DNA of 64,000 bases from Eubacterium maltosivorans (GTDB lineage: Bacteria > Bacillota > Clostridia > Eubacteriales > Eubacteriaceae). The stretch lies in NCBI RefSeq assembly GCF_002441855.2, contig NZ_CP029487.1:2604001-2668000 (forward strand), in the 5' to 3' direction. The notes beneath the pieces were generated by a model. The model worked only from the letters and a program-made list of their open reading frames with translations. It ran no database searches and was not told the origin of the DNA. This document shows positions 24,589-33,461 of the stretch, piece after piece (the first letter of the stretch is position 1; every line of letters starts with the position of its first letter). A program made the translations under genes and the position numbers.

Positions 24589-25338
24589 TTATTTTATCTC
24601 TCTCTTCCTGAACACAAAATATCCAGCGCCCAGGAGTAAAGCCGTAAAACCAAGACAGGCTGTCAAAATCAGGATAACCTGGGATATATTCAAAGGTGTG
24701 AAAACTGCTGCCCTCGCCATATAAGGCGGAAGCCAAAGCGGCGACATCCTCCTTGACAGAAAAAATATCATCCCAAAGGATTCCAGAATAATGGCCAGCG
24801 TTGCGCAGGCCGTTGTCTTGGCCGCGTCCTGAAAAACGGCCATTAACAGGATTGAAACGCTGAAAACCGCGCAGTTTGCCAGAAAAACCATACCGGTAAC
24901 CCTGAGAAGATACTGGGCAAAAGGCTCTGTAATAATGCCTTTGTCAAACCCGTGCGCCGCACCAGTGACAATGAGTCCCGCGAAGGGATAAAGAAACATG
25001 ACAATATTGACAGTCAGCAAAAACACAAGCGCCTTGCAAAAATAAACTGAAGCGCGGCTGTGTCCCGCGGATACAGCCAGCGCCAGCGTTTTATCCGAGG
25101 CGCTCTGCCCGAGCATCAGAGCGCTCATCGCCCCAATGACAATGAGCCACATGGTAGAATCATAGACCATTCCTCCAAATACAGATAATCCATCTGCCAT
25201 CGGGATACCAAAGGGATTTGTATCTCCAATATATCCCGAACTCATCAAGGCCCCGAAAATAATACTGATTCCAGCCATCAGATAAAACAGCCTGTTACGG
25301 ACAAGCTGATAAAACTCCATTTTGATTAAAACAAGCAT
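24589..25338 (-). CDS. ABC-2 type permease, LanFEG-like (third of three)
   Basis: 249 residues, six predicted membrane helices, N-terminus MLVLIKMEFYQLVRNRLFYL typical of ABC-2 permeases of the lantibiotic-immunity/bacitracin type. It follows a second similar permease by 13 bases and precedes the kinase gene by about 24 bases. Works with the ATPase at 26811-27734. Substrate is probably a cell-envelope-active peptide (inference). Confidence 0.82.
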   Translation of the reverse strand: MLVLIKMEFYQLVRNRLFYLMAGISIIFGALMSSGYIGDTNPFGIPMADGLSVFGGMVYDSTMWLIVIGAMSALMLGQSASDKTLALAVSAGHSRASVYFCKALVFLLTVNIVMFLYPFAGLIVTGAAHGFDKGIITEPFAQYLLRVTGMVFLANCAVFSVSILLMAVFQDAAKTTACATLAIILESFGMIFFLSRRMSPLWLPPYMARAAVFTPLNISQVILILTACLGFTALLLGAGYFVFRKREIK

Positions 25339-25351
25339 TTCGTCATCTCCT

Positions 25352-26086
25352 CTACTTCAACTCACGCTTTGAAAAAATCAGACAGGCCAGGAAAGAAGGA
25401 ATCACCAGAAAAGCAAAATCGATCCCCATAGCTGTCAGCCACTCTGCCATCCCCAGTTCTGAAGCCTGCATTTGATTTAAAGGCATACACCACTGCACTT
25501 CTGTTAATACATTGCCAGATACTGCCAGAAAAATGTGCAGCATCAACGCCAGAATTGAAAACAGTGTTGTTTTTGCCGCGTCTCTGAATATTGCCAGAAA
25601 CAGCGGCGCCATTCCACACATTGCATAACCTGTCATAAAAAAAGCCACTGCTATTTCAAGTCCATTAAATCTTGAAAGCCCCCCGGTGAAGTTCAGGGTA
25701 ACAACTGCGACCATCACGCCCGCCAATATGTAAACCATCATAGCCAACGAAATAACCATGAGGTAAATCAGTATTTTACTCAAAAAAACAGCATTTCTGC
25801 CGGAGCCGCTCTCAACTGCAAGATTTGGTGTGCGTTCTGCAAATCCCTGTCCCAGATAAATAACGCCAAAAATCGAAGCAAGAAACCCCATCGGAACCGC
25901 TTCTGACATCATCTGCTGGATCAGCTGCACACCTCCATTTCCTTTGGCGGCAGCGCTTGCTACAACCTGTCCCTCTGTTTCGGACGCGCCGATGAACAAT
26001 CCAGCAATAAAAATACCCAACAACAGTCCCCCGAAAAGCCTGCTGTGCCTGAGCCTGTACCATTCCATCTTCATCAAGTTAATCAT
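25352..26086 (-). CDS. ABC-2 type permease, LanFEG-like (second of three)
   Basis: 244 residues with about six membrane helices and the same start pattern as its neighbours (MEWYRLRHSRLFGG). The paralogy of the three permeases in a row is visible in repeated phrases such as FRDAAKTT in this protein and FQDAAKTT in the next. Nine bases from the upstream permease. Part of the presumed LanE/LanG-like membrane complex. Confidence 0.82.
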   Translation of the reverse strand: MINLMKMEWYRLRHSRLFGGLLLGIFIAGLFIGASETEGQVVASAAAKGNGGVQLIQQMMSEAVPMGFLASIFGVIYLGQGFAERTPNLAVESGSGRNAVFLSKILIYLMVISLAMMVYILAGVMVAVVTLNFTGGLSRFNGLEIAVAFFMTGYAMCGMAPLFLAIFRDAAKTTLFSILALMLHIFLAVSGNVLTEVQWCMPLNQMQASELGMAEWLTAMGIDFAFLVIPSFLACLIFSKRELK

Positions 26087-26095
26087 GGTACACCT

Positions 26096-26818
26096 CTACT
26101 GCAGAGCACGTCTGGCAAAACAGAAAAATGCTCCTGCCCCCAGCACTGCAATCCACACTGCGCCTGATCCTAAAATTAACCACAGCGACGCTGCTGGGAG
26201 AATCTCAGTCATGAGCAGACGTTCAGCGGCCATGGGAATCAGGAAACTCAAAAAACTCAGTTTTGCGCCGTAAAGATTTAAAACAAAAGTCAAAATCCCA
26301 AAAACAAACAGGCTGATACCAATAGTCTTTGCGACGTCCCGGCATAAAAAACCCAAAAGAAGGCCTGTTGCCATTGAAGCTGCGTTGAGCACTACCACAA
26401 TCCCGGTCACCTTTATCAGGTACAGGGCAATCTCAGCAGACATGGTTTTACCAAAACCAAAAACCAGGCTGTGAAAAAACACATTGGCAGCCGGAAAGGC
26501 CATCATAAGTACCTCACACCCGATAAAAAATACCACTGATTTAGCCAGAAATACCTGAAACCGGCTGTGGCCGCTCTCAATTCCGTGATAAATAGTGCCT
26601 TCGCCAAACTCGCGTCCGATGAACAGCCCAGGAAACACACAGACTGGCAGAATCAGCAGATTAGCTGTATGAAGCGACGCCCCCATAACCTGCAGCCCGG
26701 TCACACTGTGACCGTCAAAGCTGATACAGATTCCCAGAAGCACAGTCACGCCAAACACTGCGTAAAAAGTTTTATCCCTCCAGAGCTTGTACCATTCCAG
26801 CCGAAGCAGATTACCCAT
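26096..26818 (-). CDS. ABC-2 type permease, LanFEG-like (first of three)
   Basis: 240 residues from ATG at 26818 (MGNLLRLEWYKLWRD); a longer frame to 26866 lies inside the ATPase gene and is rejected. About six membrane helices. The start codon overlaps the ATPase stop region by eight bases, so the two are translationally coupled. It also carries the CRDVAKT motif shared by the trio. LanFEG systems normally have two permeases; three in a row is slightly unusual. Confidence 0.82.
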   Translation of the reverse strand: MGNLLRLEWYKLWRDKTFYAVFGVTVLLGICISFDGHSVTGLQVMGASLHTANLLILPVCVFPGLFIGREFGEGTIYHGIESGHSRFQVFLAKSVVFFIGCEVLMMAFPAANVFFHSLVFGFGKTMSAEIALYLIKVTGIVVVLNAASMATGLLLGFLCRDVAKTIGISLFVFGILTFVLNLYGAKLSFLSFLIPMAAERLLMTEILPAASLWLILGSGAVWIAVLGAGAFFCFARRALQ

Positions 26819-27734
26819 TTTCCCGGCCTCCGATGCTTTGCAGAAAGTAGTCCTCCAGACTGTCACCCCGGACGCTGATGCCTGTCAGAAGCAGCCCACT
26901 CTGAGATAAAGCTGCTGATACAGCGCGTATCTCCTCCAGATGGTCGTAAAGCTTAATGGTACCGTCAGGCATAACCCTGTAATTATCAGTGTGAAGGGCT
27001 TCCTCAATGACCGCGGCAGCTCTGGCCGCATCATCCACCTCAATGGCGATGTGGCGGCGGCAGCGCTCATCCAGTTCTTCCTGGGTCAGCGATTCAATGA
27101 TATGCCCCCTGTCGATAATAATAAAATGATCCACCGTCTGATAGAGCTCACTGAGGATATGGCTTGAAATCAGCAGTGTGGTACCTCGCTCTGTGTTTAA
27201 CCGTTTTAAAAGCTCACGAATTTCCACAATCCCCACCGGGTCCAGCCCGTTGATGGGCTCATCGAGGATCAGAAATTCCGGATCGCTGATAAGGGCCATG
27301 GCAATCCCCAGCCGCTGTTTCATCCCAAGAGAAAAATGCTTAACCGTTTTCCGCTCTGTATCCGTAAGCCCCACCAGCTCCAGAGTTCTCTCTGCGGCTT
27401 TCTTATCCGGGATTCCTCTCTGAATCCGCTGTGCCTCCATATTTTGCCTTGCTGTCATACCCTGATACAGCGCCGGCGTCTCCACCAGGCAGCCCATGCG
27501 CTTTCTTCCCTCGCGCATTCCTTTCTCGTCGCTTTTACCAAAGAGCGTCAGCTCCCCGCCAGACGGGTAGGAGAGTCCGCACACCTGTCTTATAAAGGTT
27601 GTCTTTCCTGCGCCGTTCTTGCCGATCAAGCCATAGGTTTTCCCCTTCTCAATGGTCAGACTCAAATGGTCAAGGGCTTTAAAGCTCCCATAATTTTTAC
27701 ACAAATCCGTCGCTTTTAATACAACTTCGTCCAT
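26811..27734 (-). CDS. ABC transporter ATPase, BcrA/LanF type with E-loop
   Basis: 307 residues: Walker A GKNGAGKTT (residue about 38), signature FSLGMKQRL, Walker B FLILDEPINGLD, switch SSH. In place of the Q-loop glutamine there is Glu in CLVETPALYQ, the E-loop reported for lantibiotic-immunity (LanF) and bacitracin-type ATPases. A C-terminal extension of about 80 residues follows the core. First gene of the transporter block; an OmpR-type direct repeat and -10 element lie just upstream. Confidence 0.9.
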   Translation of the reverse strand: MDEVVLKATDLCKNYGSFKALDHLSLTIEKGKTYGLIGKNGAGKTTFIRQVCGLSYPSGGELTLFGKSDEKGMREGRKRMGCLVETPALYQGMTARQNMEAQRIQRGIPDKKAAERTLELVGLTDTERKTVKHFSLGMKQRLGIAMALISDPEFLILDEPINGLDPVGIVEIRELLKRLNTERGTTLLISSHILSELYQTVDHFIIIDRGHIIESLTQEELDERCRRHIAIEVDDAARAAAVIEEALHTDNYRVMPDGTIKLYDHLEEIRAVSAALSQSGLLLTGISVRGDSLEDYFLQSIGGRENG

Positions 27735-27763
27735 TTTAGTGTCTCCTTTTCCTTGATGCTTTC

Positions 27764-27807
27764 ATTTTACGCCGCAAGAATAAAGAAGTTCTTAACCCAG
27801 TTCTAAA
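27764..27807 (-). promoter_or_regulatory. probable response-regulator-activated promoter of the ABC block
   Basis: Minus strand direct repeat AGAAC (complement of 27800-27804 and 27788-27792, 12-bp period, as TTTAGAACTGGG / GTTAAGAACTTC), the second copy at the -35 position, then 17 bases and TAAAAT (27764-27769). This is the usual layout of an OmpR-family activation site; the adjacent regulator is the likely binder. Confidence 0.6.
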
Positions 27808-27819
27808 GAAAACCTTAAA

Positions 27820-28506
27820 TTAATTCATCCGGTACCCCATACCCCAGACCGTTTTGATATACTCTGTCTCCGGGTCTGCCGCCTTCAGCTTATTCCTGAG
27901 GTTGCTCATATGCACGTTCAAGGTATTATCCTCACAGGCATATTCCTCGTTCCAGATACTTTCAAAAAGGTTGGCCTTTGAAAAAACCTTGTGGGGATAG
28001 CGCGTCAAAAGCTCTAAGATACCGTATTCCTTGGCCGTCAGTACCAACTCCCGGCCATTGACGCTGGCTGTCTTTGCCTCCGTATCCACAGCCAAATTTC
28101 CGGCTTTTAAAATTTCCGGGGCTCTCTGGACTCCGCCGCTGCCACATCGTCTGAGGACAGCCTCGACCCGTACCAGCACCTCATCCAAATCAAAGGGTTT
28201 TGTCAAATAGTCATCCGCGCCCAGGTGAAAAAGGTCAAGCTTGTTCTGTACGGTATCCTTGGCTGAAATAACAATGGCCGGTAAGCTGGAAAAGCTCCTG
28301 AGCTCCTGCAGCACTGCGTCGCCGCTTTTATAGGGCAGCATCAAATCCAGTATCAACAGATCATATCCTCCGTTTCTCAGTCTGGACAACCCCTCCATAC
28401 CTGTAAACGCACCCTCTGCCGCATAGCCGTTTTCATCCAGCATTTCACACAGCATGCTGTTAATCTCCCGGTCATCCTCAACGACTAAAATTTTCGTCTG
28501 CTCCAT
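27820..28506 (-). CDS. OmpR-family response regulator
   Basis: 228 residues. Receiver domain residues 1-120 with acidic pocket EDD (10-12), phospho-acceptor D54 (LLILDLMLP) and the KPFD switch; winged-helix DNA-binding domain residues about 130-226 ending TVWGMGYRMN. It starts 14 bases after the Tet(M)-like GTPase stop and precedes the ABC block, while its presumed kinase is encoded after the transporter. Likely activates the transporter in response to an envelope or drug signal. Confidence 0.93.
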   Translation of the reverse strand: MEQTKILVVEDDREINSMLCEMLDENGYAAEGAFTGMEGLSRLRNGGYDLLILDLMLPYKSGDAVLQELRSFSSLPAIVISAKDTVQNKLDLFHLGADDYLTKPFDLDEVLVRVEAVLRRCGSGGVQRAPEILKAGNLAVDTEAKTASVNGRELVLTAKEYGILELLTRYPHKVFSKANLFESIWNEEYACEDNTLNVHMSNLRNKLKAADPETEYIKTVWGMGYRMN

Positions 28507-28520
28507 TCTTTACACCGCCT

Positions 28521-30482
28521 TTACTTACAATGAATATATTCCGCCACCTGATCCCAAGGAACGTTAAAACCCGCGCCATGAGAACAAAAAACCGAATCCG
28601 AGGTATTTTCCACATCATGCTTTTTATCATAACCGACGCGCTCGATAACCTCCTCCGCGTTATGACAGGGCTCATAACCGAAAAAGGATGTTCTGAGTAT
28701 CCCCCGCCCTTTGGTAAAGGACAGAATTTCCTGACTGTAGTTCATCATCGTGCCCACCGGACAAAAGCCGGTAATCAGGGTCTGGTCGCCCTTGAGCTCG
28801 GGTGCTTCAAGACGTCCGGCCATTTTCTGGATATCCGACATGACACGCCCCATCGCCTCTGAGGGAACCTCGATTTCAAACCGGTAGACCGGCTCGAGTA
28901 AAATGGACTCTGCCTGCTCCAGTCCCTGGCGAATCGCCCGGTAAACCGCCTGCCTGAAATCGCCGCCCTCGGTATGCTTAAGATGTGCCCGCCCGTTGAT
29001 CAGAACGATACGCATATCGGTGATGGGCGACCCGGTCAGCACACCCCTGTGTTCACGCTCAAACACATGGGTCTTTATCAGATTCTGATAATTGGTATCC
29101 AGAATATCCACAGAGCATGCACTGTCAAAGGTAATACCTGTGCCCGGCGCAGCGGGCTCCAGCCTGAGATGTACCTCTGCGTAATGCCGCAGGGGTTCAA
29201 AATGGCCGTAGCCAGTTACCGGAGCCGCGATGGTTTCCTTATAAAGAATCTCACAGCCTCCGAAGTGGACAGCAAGGCCAAAGCGTTCTCTGACAATCGC
29301 CTCAAGCACCTCCAGCTGAATCGCACCCATGATATGGATATGCATCTCCTGAAGGCTTTCATTCCAGACGACCTCCAGCATGGGGTCTTCGTCCTCAAGC
29401 TCCTTAAAGGCCTCGAGCACTGTTCTTACATTCAGGCCTTCATCATAGATGACGCTGGCCGTCAACAGCGGCACAGTAGTGTAGCCCGCATGATACAGCC
29501 TTTCCCCGATACCGTCGCCGGGCTGGGTAGCAATGAGGCCTGTCACAGCACAGAGATCCCCGGGCACTGCTTCCGGCACTGTGGTATACCGCCCGCCGCT
29601 GTAAATCCGGATTTCGTTGATCTTTTGCCGGATCATCCTGCCTTCCCTGTCCTTCCCGGTCGGCACCTCATCCTTGACCTTCAGCTTTCCCGCAGTCACC
29701 TTGATAAAGCTTAGCCGGGTGCCCGCACTGTCATGGAGTATTTTATAAACATGTCCGCTGAAGGGCTTTTCAGCCTGGCTTTCCTCCTCATGGAAAAGAC
29801 CGGCCATGGCCTTGATAAAATCGTCAATTCCCTTATCGTTTAAGGCCGAACCTGCAAAAACCGGAAAAATTTCTGTCTTTTTAAACATCCGGCTCAGAGC
29901 GCCCTGCCATATTTCTGATTGATAGCCCCCATCCAGATAGGCCTCGAGCAGGTCTTCATCCCTTTCCGCCACAGCTTCTGCCAAAGTTGTGTCCATGAGG
30001 GCATCCTCATAGTGCCCGGTAAACAAAATGCAGTCTGGACTGCATTTTGTTTTCAGCGCTTCCATGACTCGTGAAATATCTGCGCCTTCCCGGTCTGTTT
30101 TATTGATAAAAATCAACGTTGGCACATCGTATCGCCGCAAGAGTTTCCACAGCGTTTCGGTATGGCTCTGAACTCCTTCTACACCGGATACCACGATCAC
30201 AGCCGCATCCATCACCTGAATGGCCCGCTCGGTTTCTGATAAAAAGTCTACATGTCCCGGGGTATCCACCAGATAATAAGTGTCTCCCCCAATCTCAAAA
30301 ACTGCCTGATCCGAAAAAATGGTAATGCCCCGTTCACGTTCAATGGGGTGATGGTCCATAAAAGCGTCCTGGTGATCCACACGCCCAAGCTTTCTGATGG
30401 CCCGGGTGTGGTACAGCAGCTGTTCTGAAAAGGTCGTTTTTCCGGCGTCTACATGGGCCAGAATTCCTAGTACAAGCTTCAT
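28521..30482 (-). CDS. Tet(M)-like translational GTPase (ribosomal-protection family)
   Basis: 653 residues with EF-G/Tet(M) architecture. G1 AHVDAGKTT (residues 9-17), effector region ERERGITI, G3 DTPGHVDF, G4 NKTD; domains III-V follow and it ends with the unusual DSVFCSHGAGF...PWDQV tail. It is clearly closer to Tet(M)/Tet(O)-type ribosomal protection proteins than to EF-G, but the switch region (VDHQDAFMDHHPIE) differs from Tet(M), so tetracycline resistance should not be assumed. CAGGAG precedes the ATG. First gene of a unit continuing with a response regulator, ABC transporter and kinase. Confidence 0.88.
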   Translation of the reverse strand: MKLVLGILAHVDAGKTTFSEQLLYHTRAIRKLGRVDHQDAFMDHHPIERERGITIFSDQAVFEIGGDTYYLVDTPGHVDFLSETERAIQVMDAAVIVVSGVEGVQSHTETLWKLLRRYDVPTLIFINKTDREGADISRVMEALKTKCSPDCILFTGHYEDALMDTTLAEAVAERDEDLLEAYLDGGYQSEIWQGALSRMFKKTEIFPVFAGSALNDKGIDDFIKAMAGLFHEEESQAEKPFSGHVYKILHDSAGTRLSFIKVTAGKLKVKDEVPTGKDREGRMIRQKINEIRIYSGGRYTTVPEAVPGDLCAVTGLIATQPGDGIGERLYHAGYTTVPLLTASVIYDEGLNVRTVLEAFKELEDEDPMLEVVWNESLQEMHIHIMGAIQLEVLEAIVRERFGLAVHFGGCEILYKETIAAPVTGYGHFEPLRHYAEVHLRLEPAAPGTGITFDSACSVDILDTNYQNLIKTHVFEREHRGVLTGSPITDMRIVLINGRAHLKHTEGGDFRQAVYRAIRQGLEQAESILLEPVYRFEIEVPSEAMGRVMSDIQKMAGRLEAPELKGDQTLITGFCPVGTMMNYSQEILSFTKGRGILRTSFFGYEPCHNAEEVIERVGYDKKHDVENTSDSVFCSHGAGFNVPWDQVAEYIHCK

Positions 30483-30517
30483 AAAATCTCCTGTAAAATC
30501 TGCTTTAGTGTGGGTCT

Positions 30518-30546
30518 ATTATATCACCATAGCTTTAGACGTACAA
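30518..30546 (-). promoter_or_regulatory. promoter of the Tet(M)-like GTPase operon
   Basis: Minus strand TTGTAC (30541-30546), 17 bases, TATAAT (30518-30523). It overlaps the edge of the aspA terminator. Confidence 0.82.
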
Positions 30547-30549
30547 ATT

Positions 30550-30573
30550 AAAAAAGCTGCCTGAAGGCAGCTT
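30550..30573 (-). terminator. terminator of aspA
   Basis: AAGCTGCCT / AGGCAGCTT perfect stem (30554-30562, 30565-30573), T-run on the minus strand. Confidence 0.92.
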
Positions 30574-30608
30574 CATGAAATTTATCATTTAACGGCGTCT
30601 TAATCGAG

Positions 30609-30686
30609 TGGCGCTCTCGATGCAATCGCACAGGCTTTATCGCGGCTGGCAATTGCATATGAGAGAGGCAATTCCGAACTGCGCCA
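30609..30686. repeat. nested inverted repeats in the aspA 3' untranslated region
   Basis: Outer pair TGGCGC (30609-30614) / GCGCCA (30681-30686); inside it CTCTC...GAGAG (30614-30618, 30661-30665) and ATGCAAT / ATTGCAT (30620-30626, 30652-30658). It lies between the aspA stop (30698) and its terminator and encodes no protein. It could fold on either strand. Function unknown. Confidence 0.6.
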
Positions 30687-30697
30687 GAGTCTTTCTT

Positions 30698-32101
30698 TTA
30701 GGAAATCTGCTGTTCCTCCATGGGCTCAGTCATCAACGACGGGTCAAGGATGGTTTCCAGCTCTTCCTGGCTCAGCAGTCCCTTTTCCCTGACAATCTGA
30801 GAAACCAGCTTGCCGCTCAAAATGGATTCCTTGGCAATGTCGGAGGCTTCCTTATAACCGATATATGGGCAAAGCGCTGTAACTGTGACAATGCTGTGTT
30901 CCAGCAGCTCCTCACATCGGTCTTCATTGGCGGTAATCCCTGTGATACAGTTATCGATAAAGGTAGAAATCCCATTGGTCAGGGTTTCGATGGATTCAAA
31001 CAGATTATAAAACAGCACGGGCTCAAAGGCATTGAGCTCAAGCTGTCCGGCTTCAGCCGCCATGGTGATGGTCAGGTCATTGCCGATGACATTGAAGGCC
31101 ACCTGAGAGACAACCTCTGGGATAACCGGGTTAATCTTACCCGGCATAATAGATGAACCGTTCTGTTTAGGCGGCAGATTAATCTCCGCAAAGCCAGTTT
31201 TTGGGCCACTGGACAGCAGCCGGAAATCATTGGCCATTTTGGACAGGGTAACTGCCGCTGCCTTTAACGCGCCGGAAACCGACACAAAGGCGTCCAGGTT
31301 CTGGGTCGCGTCGATCAAATCCGCAGCCAGCACCATATTAAAGCTCGTGGTCTTTTTCAGGTTCACGGGAATCCGCTTCAGATATTCTGGGTTGGCGTTG
31401 ATGGCTGTACCGATGGCTGTACCGCCCATGTTCACAATACAAAGCTCATTCTGAGTTTTCTTCAGCCGGAGGGTATCCCGGTCAATAGCGGAACGGTAAG
31501 CATTAAAAGCCTGACCCAGACGCATGGGTACCGCATCCTGAAGCTGGGTACGCCCTACCTTAATAATATTGTCGAACTCAATGGATTTCTGCTTTAATGC
31601 CTCGCCCAGGCGTTCCATCTGGAACAGCAGCTTCTGAGTAAGCTTAAGCGCAGTAATCTTACCCGCAGTCGGGTACACGTCATTGGTCGACTGTGACATG
31701 TTCACATGGTCGTTGGGGTGGACAATGCTGTAATCGCCCTTTATGCCGCCAAGCTTTTCGATGGCAATATTCGCCACCACCTCGTTGGCGTTCATATTGG
31801 AGGAGGTTCCCGCGCCTCCCTGAATGGGATCGACGATGAACTGATCATGGTATTTTCCTGAAATCACATCATTACACGCCGCGATGATCGCGTCAGCGAC
31901 TTCTTTATTTAACTCACCGGTTTCATAATTCGTCATGGCCGCAGCTTTTTTGACCTGCACCAGACTGACAATCAGATCCGGGTGGAGCTGCTTTCCGGTG
32001 ATGTAAAAATTCTGTTTTGCCCTTAAGGTTTGTACACCGTAATAGGCATCGACTGGAACAGGAAGCGCTCCAATCGAATCGTGTTCGATTCTTTCTTGCA
32101 T
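30698..32101 (-). CDS. aspA: aspartate ammonia-lyase
   Basis: 467 residues of the aspartase/fumarase superfamily. The signature GSSIMPGKINP is near residue 322, the substrate segment GGAGTSSNMNANEV near 95, and SQSTNDVYPTA near 140. N-terminus RIEHDSIGALPVPVDAYYGVQT is typical of AspA rather than class II fumarase. It deaminates L-aspartate to fumarate and ammonia in the cytoplasm. Upstream 32102-32323 holds no gene; a weak TTATAG/TTGTTT pair near 32175-32205 might be its promoter. Followed by a structured 3' region and terminator. Confidence 0.93.
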   Translation of the reverse strand: MQERIEHDSIGALPVPVDAYYGVQTLRAKQNFYITGKQLHPDLIVSLVQVKKAAAMTNYETGELNKEVADAIIAACNDVISGKYHDQFIVDPIQGGAGTSSNMNANEVVANIAIEKLGGIKGDYSIVHPNDHVNMSQSTNDVYPTAGKITALKLTQKLLFQMERLGEALKQKSIEFDNIIKVGRTQLQDAVPMRLGQAFNAYRSAIDRDTLRLKKTQNELCIVNMGGTAIGTAINANPEYLKRIPVNLKKTTSFNMVLAADLIDATQNLDAFVSVSGALKAAAVTLSKMANDFRLLSSGPKTGFAEINLPPKQNGSSIMPGKINPVIPEVVSQVAFNVIGNDLTITMAAEAGQLELNAFEPVLFYNLFESIETLTNGISTFIDNCITGITANEDRCEELLEHSIVTVTALCPYIGYKEASDIAKESILSGKLVSQIVREKGLLSQEELETILDPSLMTEPMEEQQIS

Positions 32102-32323
32102 TTTAACCCCTCTACAAAAAATGTATTTACTTTATGGACACATCATAACGCCACCCAACCTAAAAATCAATGTGCTATAATAAAGTTTTTCCTAAAAAAC
32201 AACTGTTTTACAAGGTTGAAACCGATTTGTTACATTTATCTTCCAATGATTGGCGGTTGTCTTTATTTTACGGACAACCCGCTGAATAATTGAGCTTTTT
32301 TATTTGAATATCAGGCACAAAGA

Positions 32324-32349
32324 AAGCACCCCATTATAGCGGGGTGCTT
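32324..32349 (-). terminator. terminator of the D-2-hydroxyacid dehydrogenase gene
   Basis: AAGCACCCC / GGGGTGCTT nine-bp stem with an eight-base loop; minus strand continues TCTTTG. Confidence 0.85.
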
Positions 32350-32360
32350 CGATCTTGCTG

Positions 32361-33347
32361 CTAAAACAGCTCAAAAGCGCTGCTTCCTGTTTTACTCAGG
32401 TCTCTCAGATTTTTTACCGCGCCGTAAACCATGCTGCGGACAGCCTCCTCGGTATAAAAGGCCATATGCTGGGTCATGGTGACATGGGGGAACTGGCGGA
32501 TATAAGCCATATCCCGGTTGCTGATAATATCCACAGTATGATTGACATGGTAAATACCATCCTCATGCTCGATAACATCTAATCCAAGAGCGCCAAACTT
32601 CTGCTTTTCAATGCCGTCGATCACATCGCCTACATCCATCAGAGAACCCCTGGCGCAATTGATGAGCACCACGCCGTCCTTCATTTTCGCAATGCTCTCC
32701 CTGTTGATCATGTGGTAGGTGCTCTCCAACAATGGCGTATGCAGCGTTATGACATCACTTTCGGCGTAGAGGGTATCCAGCTCCACATATTTTGCCATAT
32801 CGGCCACGGAGCCGTTTGGGTAGGCGTCATAGGCGAGAATCCGGCAGCCAAAGCCCTGCAGAATCTCAATGACGGTCCGGCCGATACGTCCGGTCCCGAC
32901 AACGCCCACGGTCATATTTTTGAGTTCACGGCCCTCCAGCCCTTCCAGCGAATAATCATTAACGTTTCCCCGGAACATGGCCTGCTTATACTTTCTCAGA
33001 GACATAAGCATCAACATAACAGTATACTCCGCTACCCCGGTCGGCGGATAGCTGACATTACAGATTCGAATGCCCAGCTCCCTGGCATATTCAAGATTAA
33101 TATGGTTATAACCCACTGTGCGGGTACAGTAAAAACGGATACCCGCATCCCGCATAAGATTTAAGATCACACGGTCGATGCGGCTATGCCCAAGGCTCGT
33201 CACTGCGCCGCAGCCTTTGGCAAAATCAAAGGTCTCCACACTCAAGGGCTTACCCGTAAAAATCAGCTCAACATTATATTTTTCTGCGGCTTTCTTAAAA
33301 TCTTCTATTTCATCCCTTCGCACTTCAAAAGCGGCAATTTTCAGCAT
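32361..33347 (-). CDS. D-isomer-specific 2-hydroxyacid dehydrogenase (D-lactate dehydrogenase/VanH-like)
   Basis: 328 residues from ATG at 33347 with AAGGAG upstream; twelve more upstream codons are possible but lack a ribosome-binding site. NAD-binding GVVGTGRIGRTV near residue 150, catalytic Arg in INCARGSL, Glu in GLDVIEHE and His in TQHMAFYT. The C-terminal phrase around HMAFYTEEAVRSMV is typical of D-lactate dehydrogenase and VanH. Expected to reduce pyruvate or a related 2-oxoacid to the D-hydroxyacid. No van ligase genes accompany it. Divergent from recQ. Confidence 0.9.
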   Translation of the reverse strand: MLKIAAFEVRRDEIEDFKKAAEKYNVELIFTGKPLSVETFDFAKGCGAVTSLGHSRIDRVILNLMRDAGIRFYCTRTVGYNHINLEYARELGIRICNVSYPPTGVAEYTVMLMLMSLRKYKQAMFRGNVNDYSLEGLEGRELKNMTVGVVGTGRIGRTVIEILQGFGCRILAYDAYPNGSVADMAKYVELDTLYAESDVITLHTPLLESTYHMINRESIAKMKDGVVLINCARGSLMDVGDVIDGIEKQKFGALGLDVIEHEDGIYHVNHTVDIISNRDMAYIRQFPHVTMTQHMAFYTEEAVRSMVYGAVKNLRDLSKTGSSAFELF

Positions 33348-33424
33348 TATTTTCTCCTTGCTATAAAAATTTCTTTTTATCATTATATACCCAAAAGCAA
33401 ATTACGGAATAAATTTTTTGGTTG

Positions 33425-33433
33425 TGGTATAAT
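33425..33433 (+). promoter_or_regulatory. extended -10 promoter of recQ
   Basis: TGGTATAAT with no good -35 at the proper distance; 28 bases before the recQ ATG. Confidence 0.65.
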
Positions 33434-33461
33434 AAAATTACTTTTGTTTGGAGGTAACTTT

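Noticed and set aside
28521-30482. Calling the GTPase a tetracycline resistance gene
   Set aside because: Overall fold matches Tet(M), but the switch region and C-terminal tail differ and the operon context is different; resistance cannot be claimed from sequence.
33186-33461. 92-residue N-terminal extension of RecQ
   Set aside because: It overlaps the divergent dehydrogenase gene and the recQ promoter; the canonical RecQ start is at 33462 with GGAGGT.
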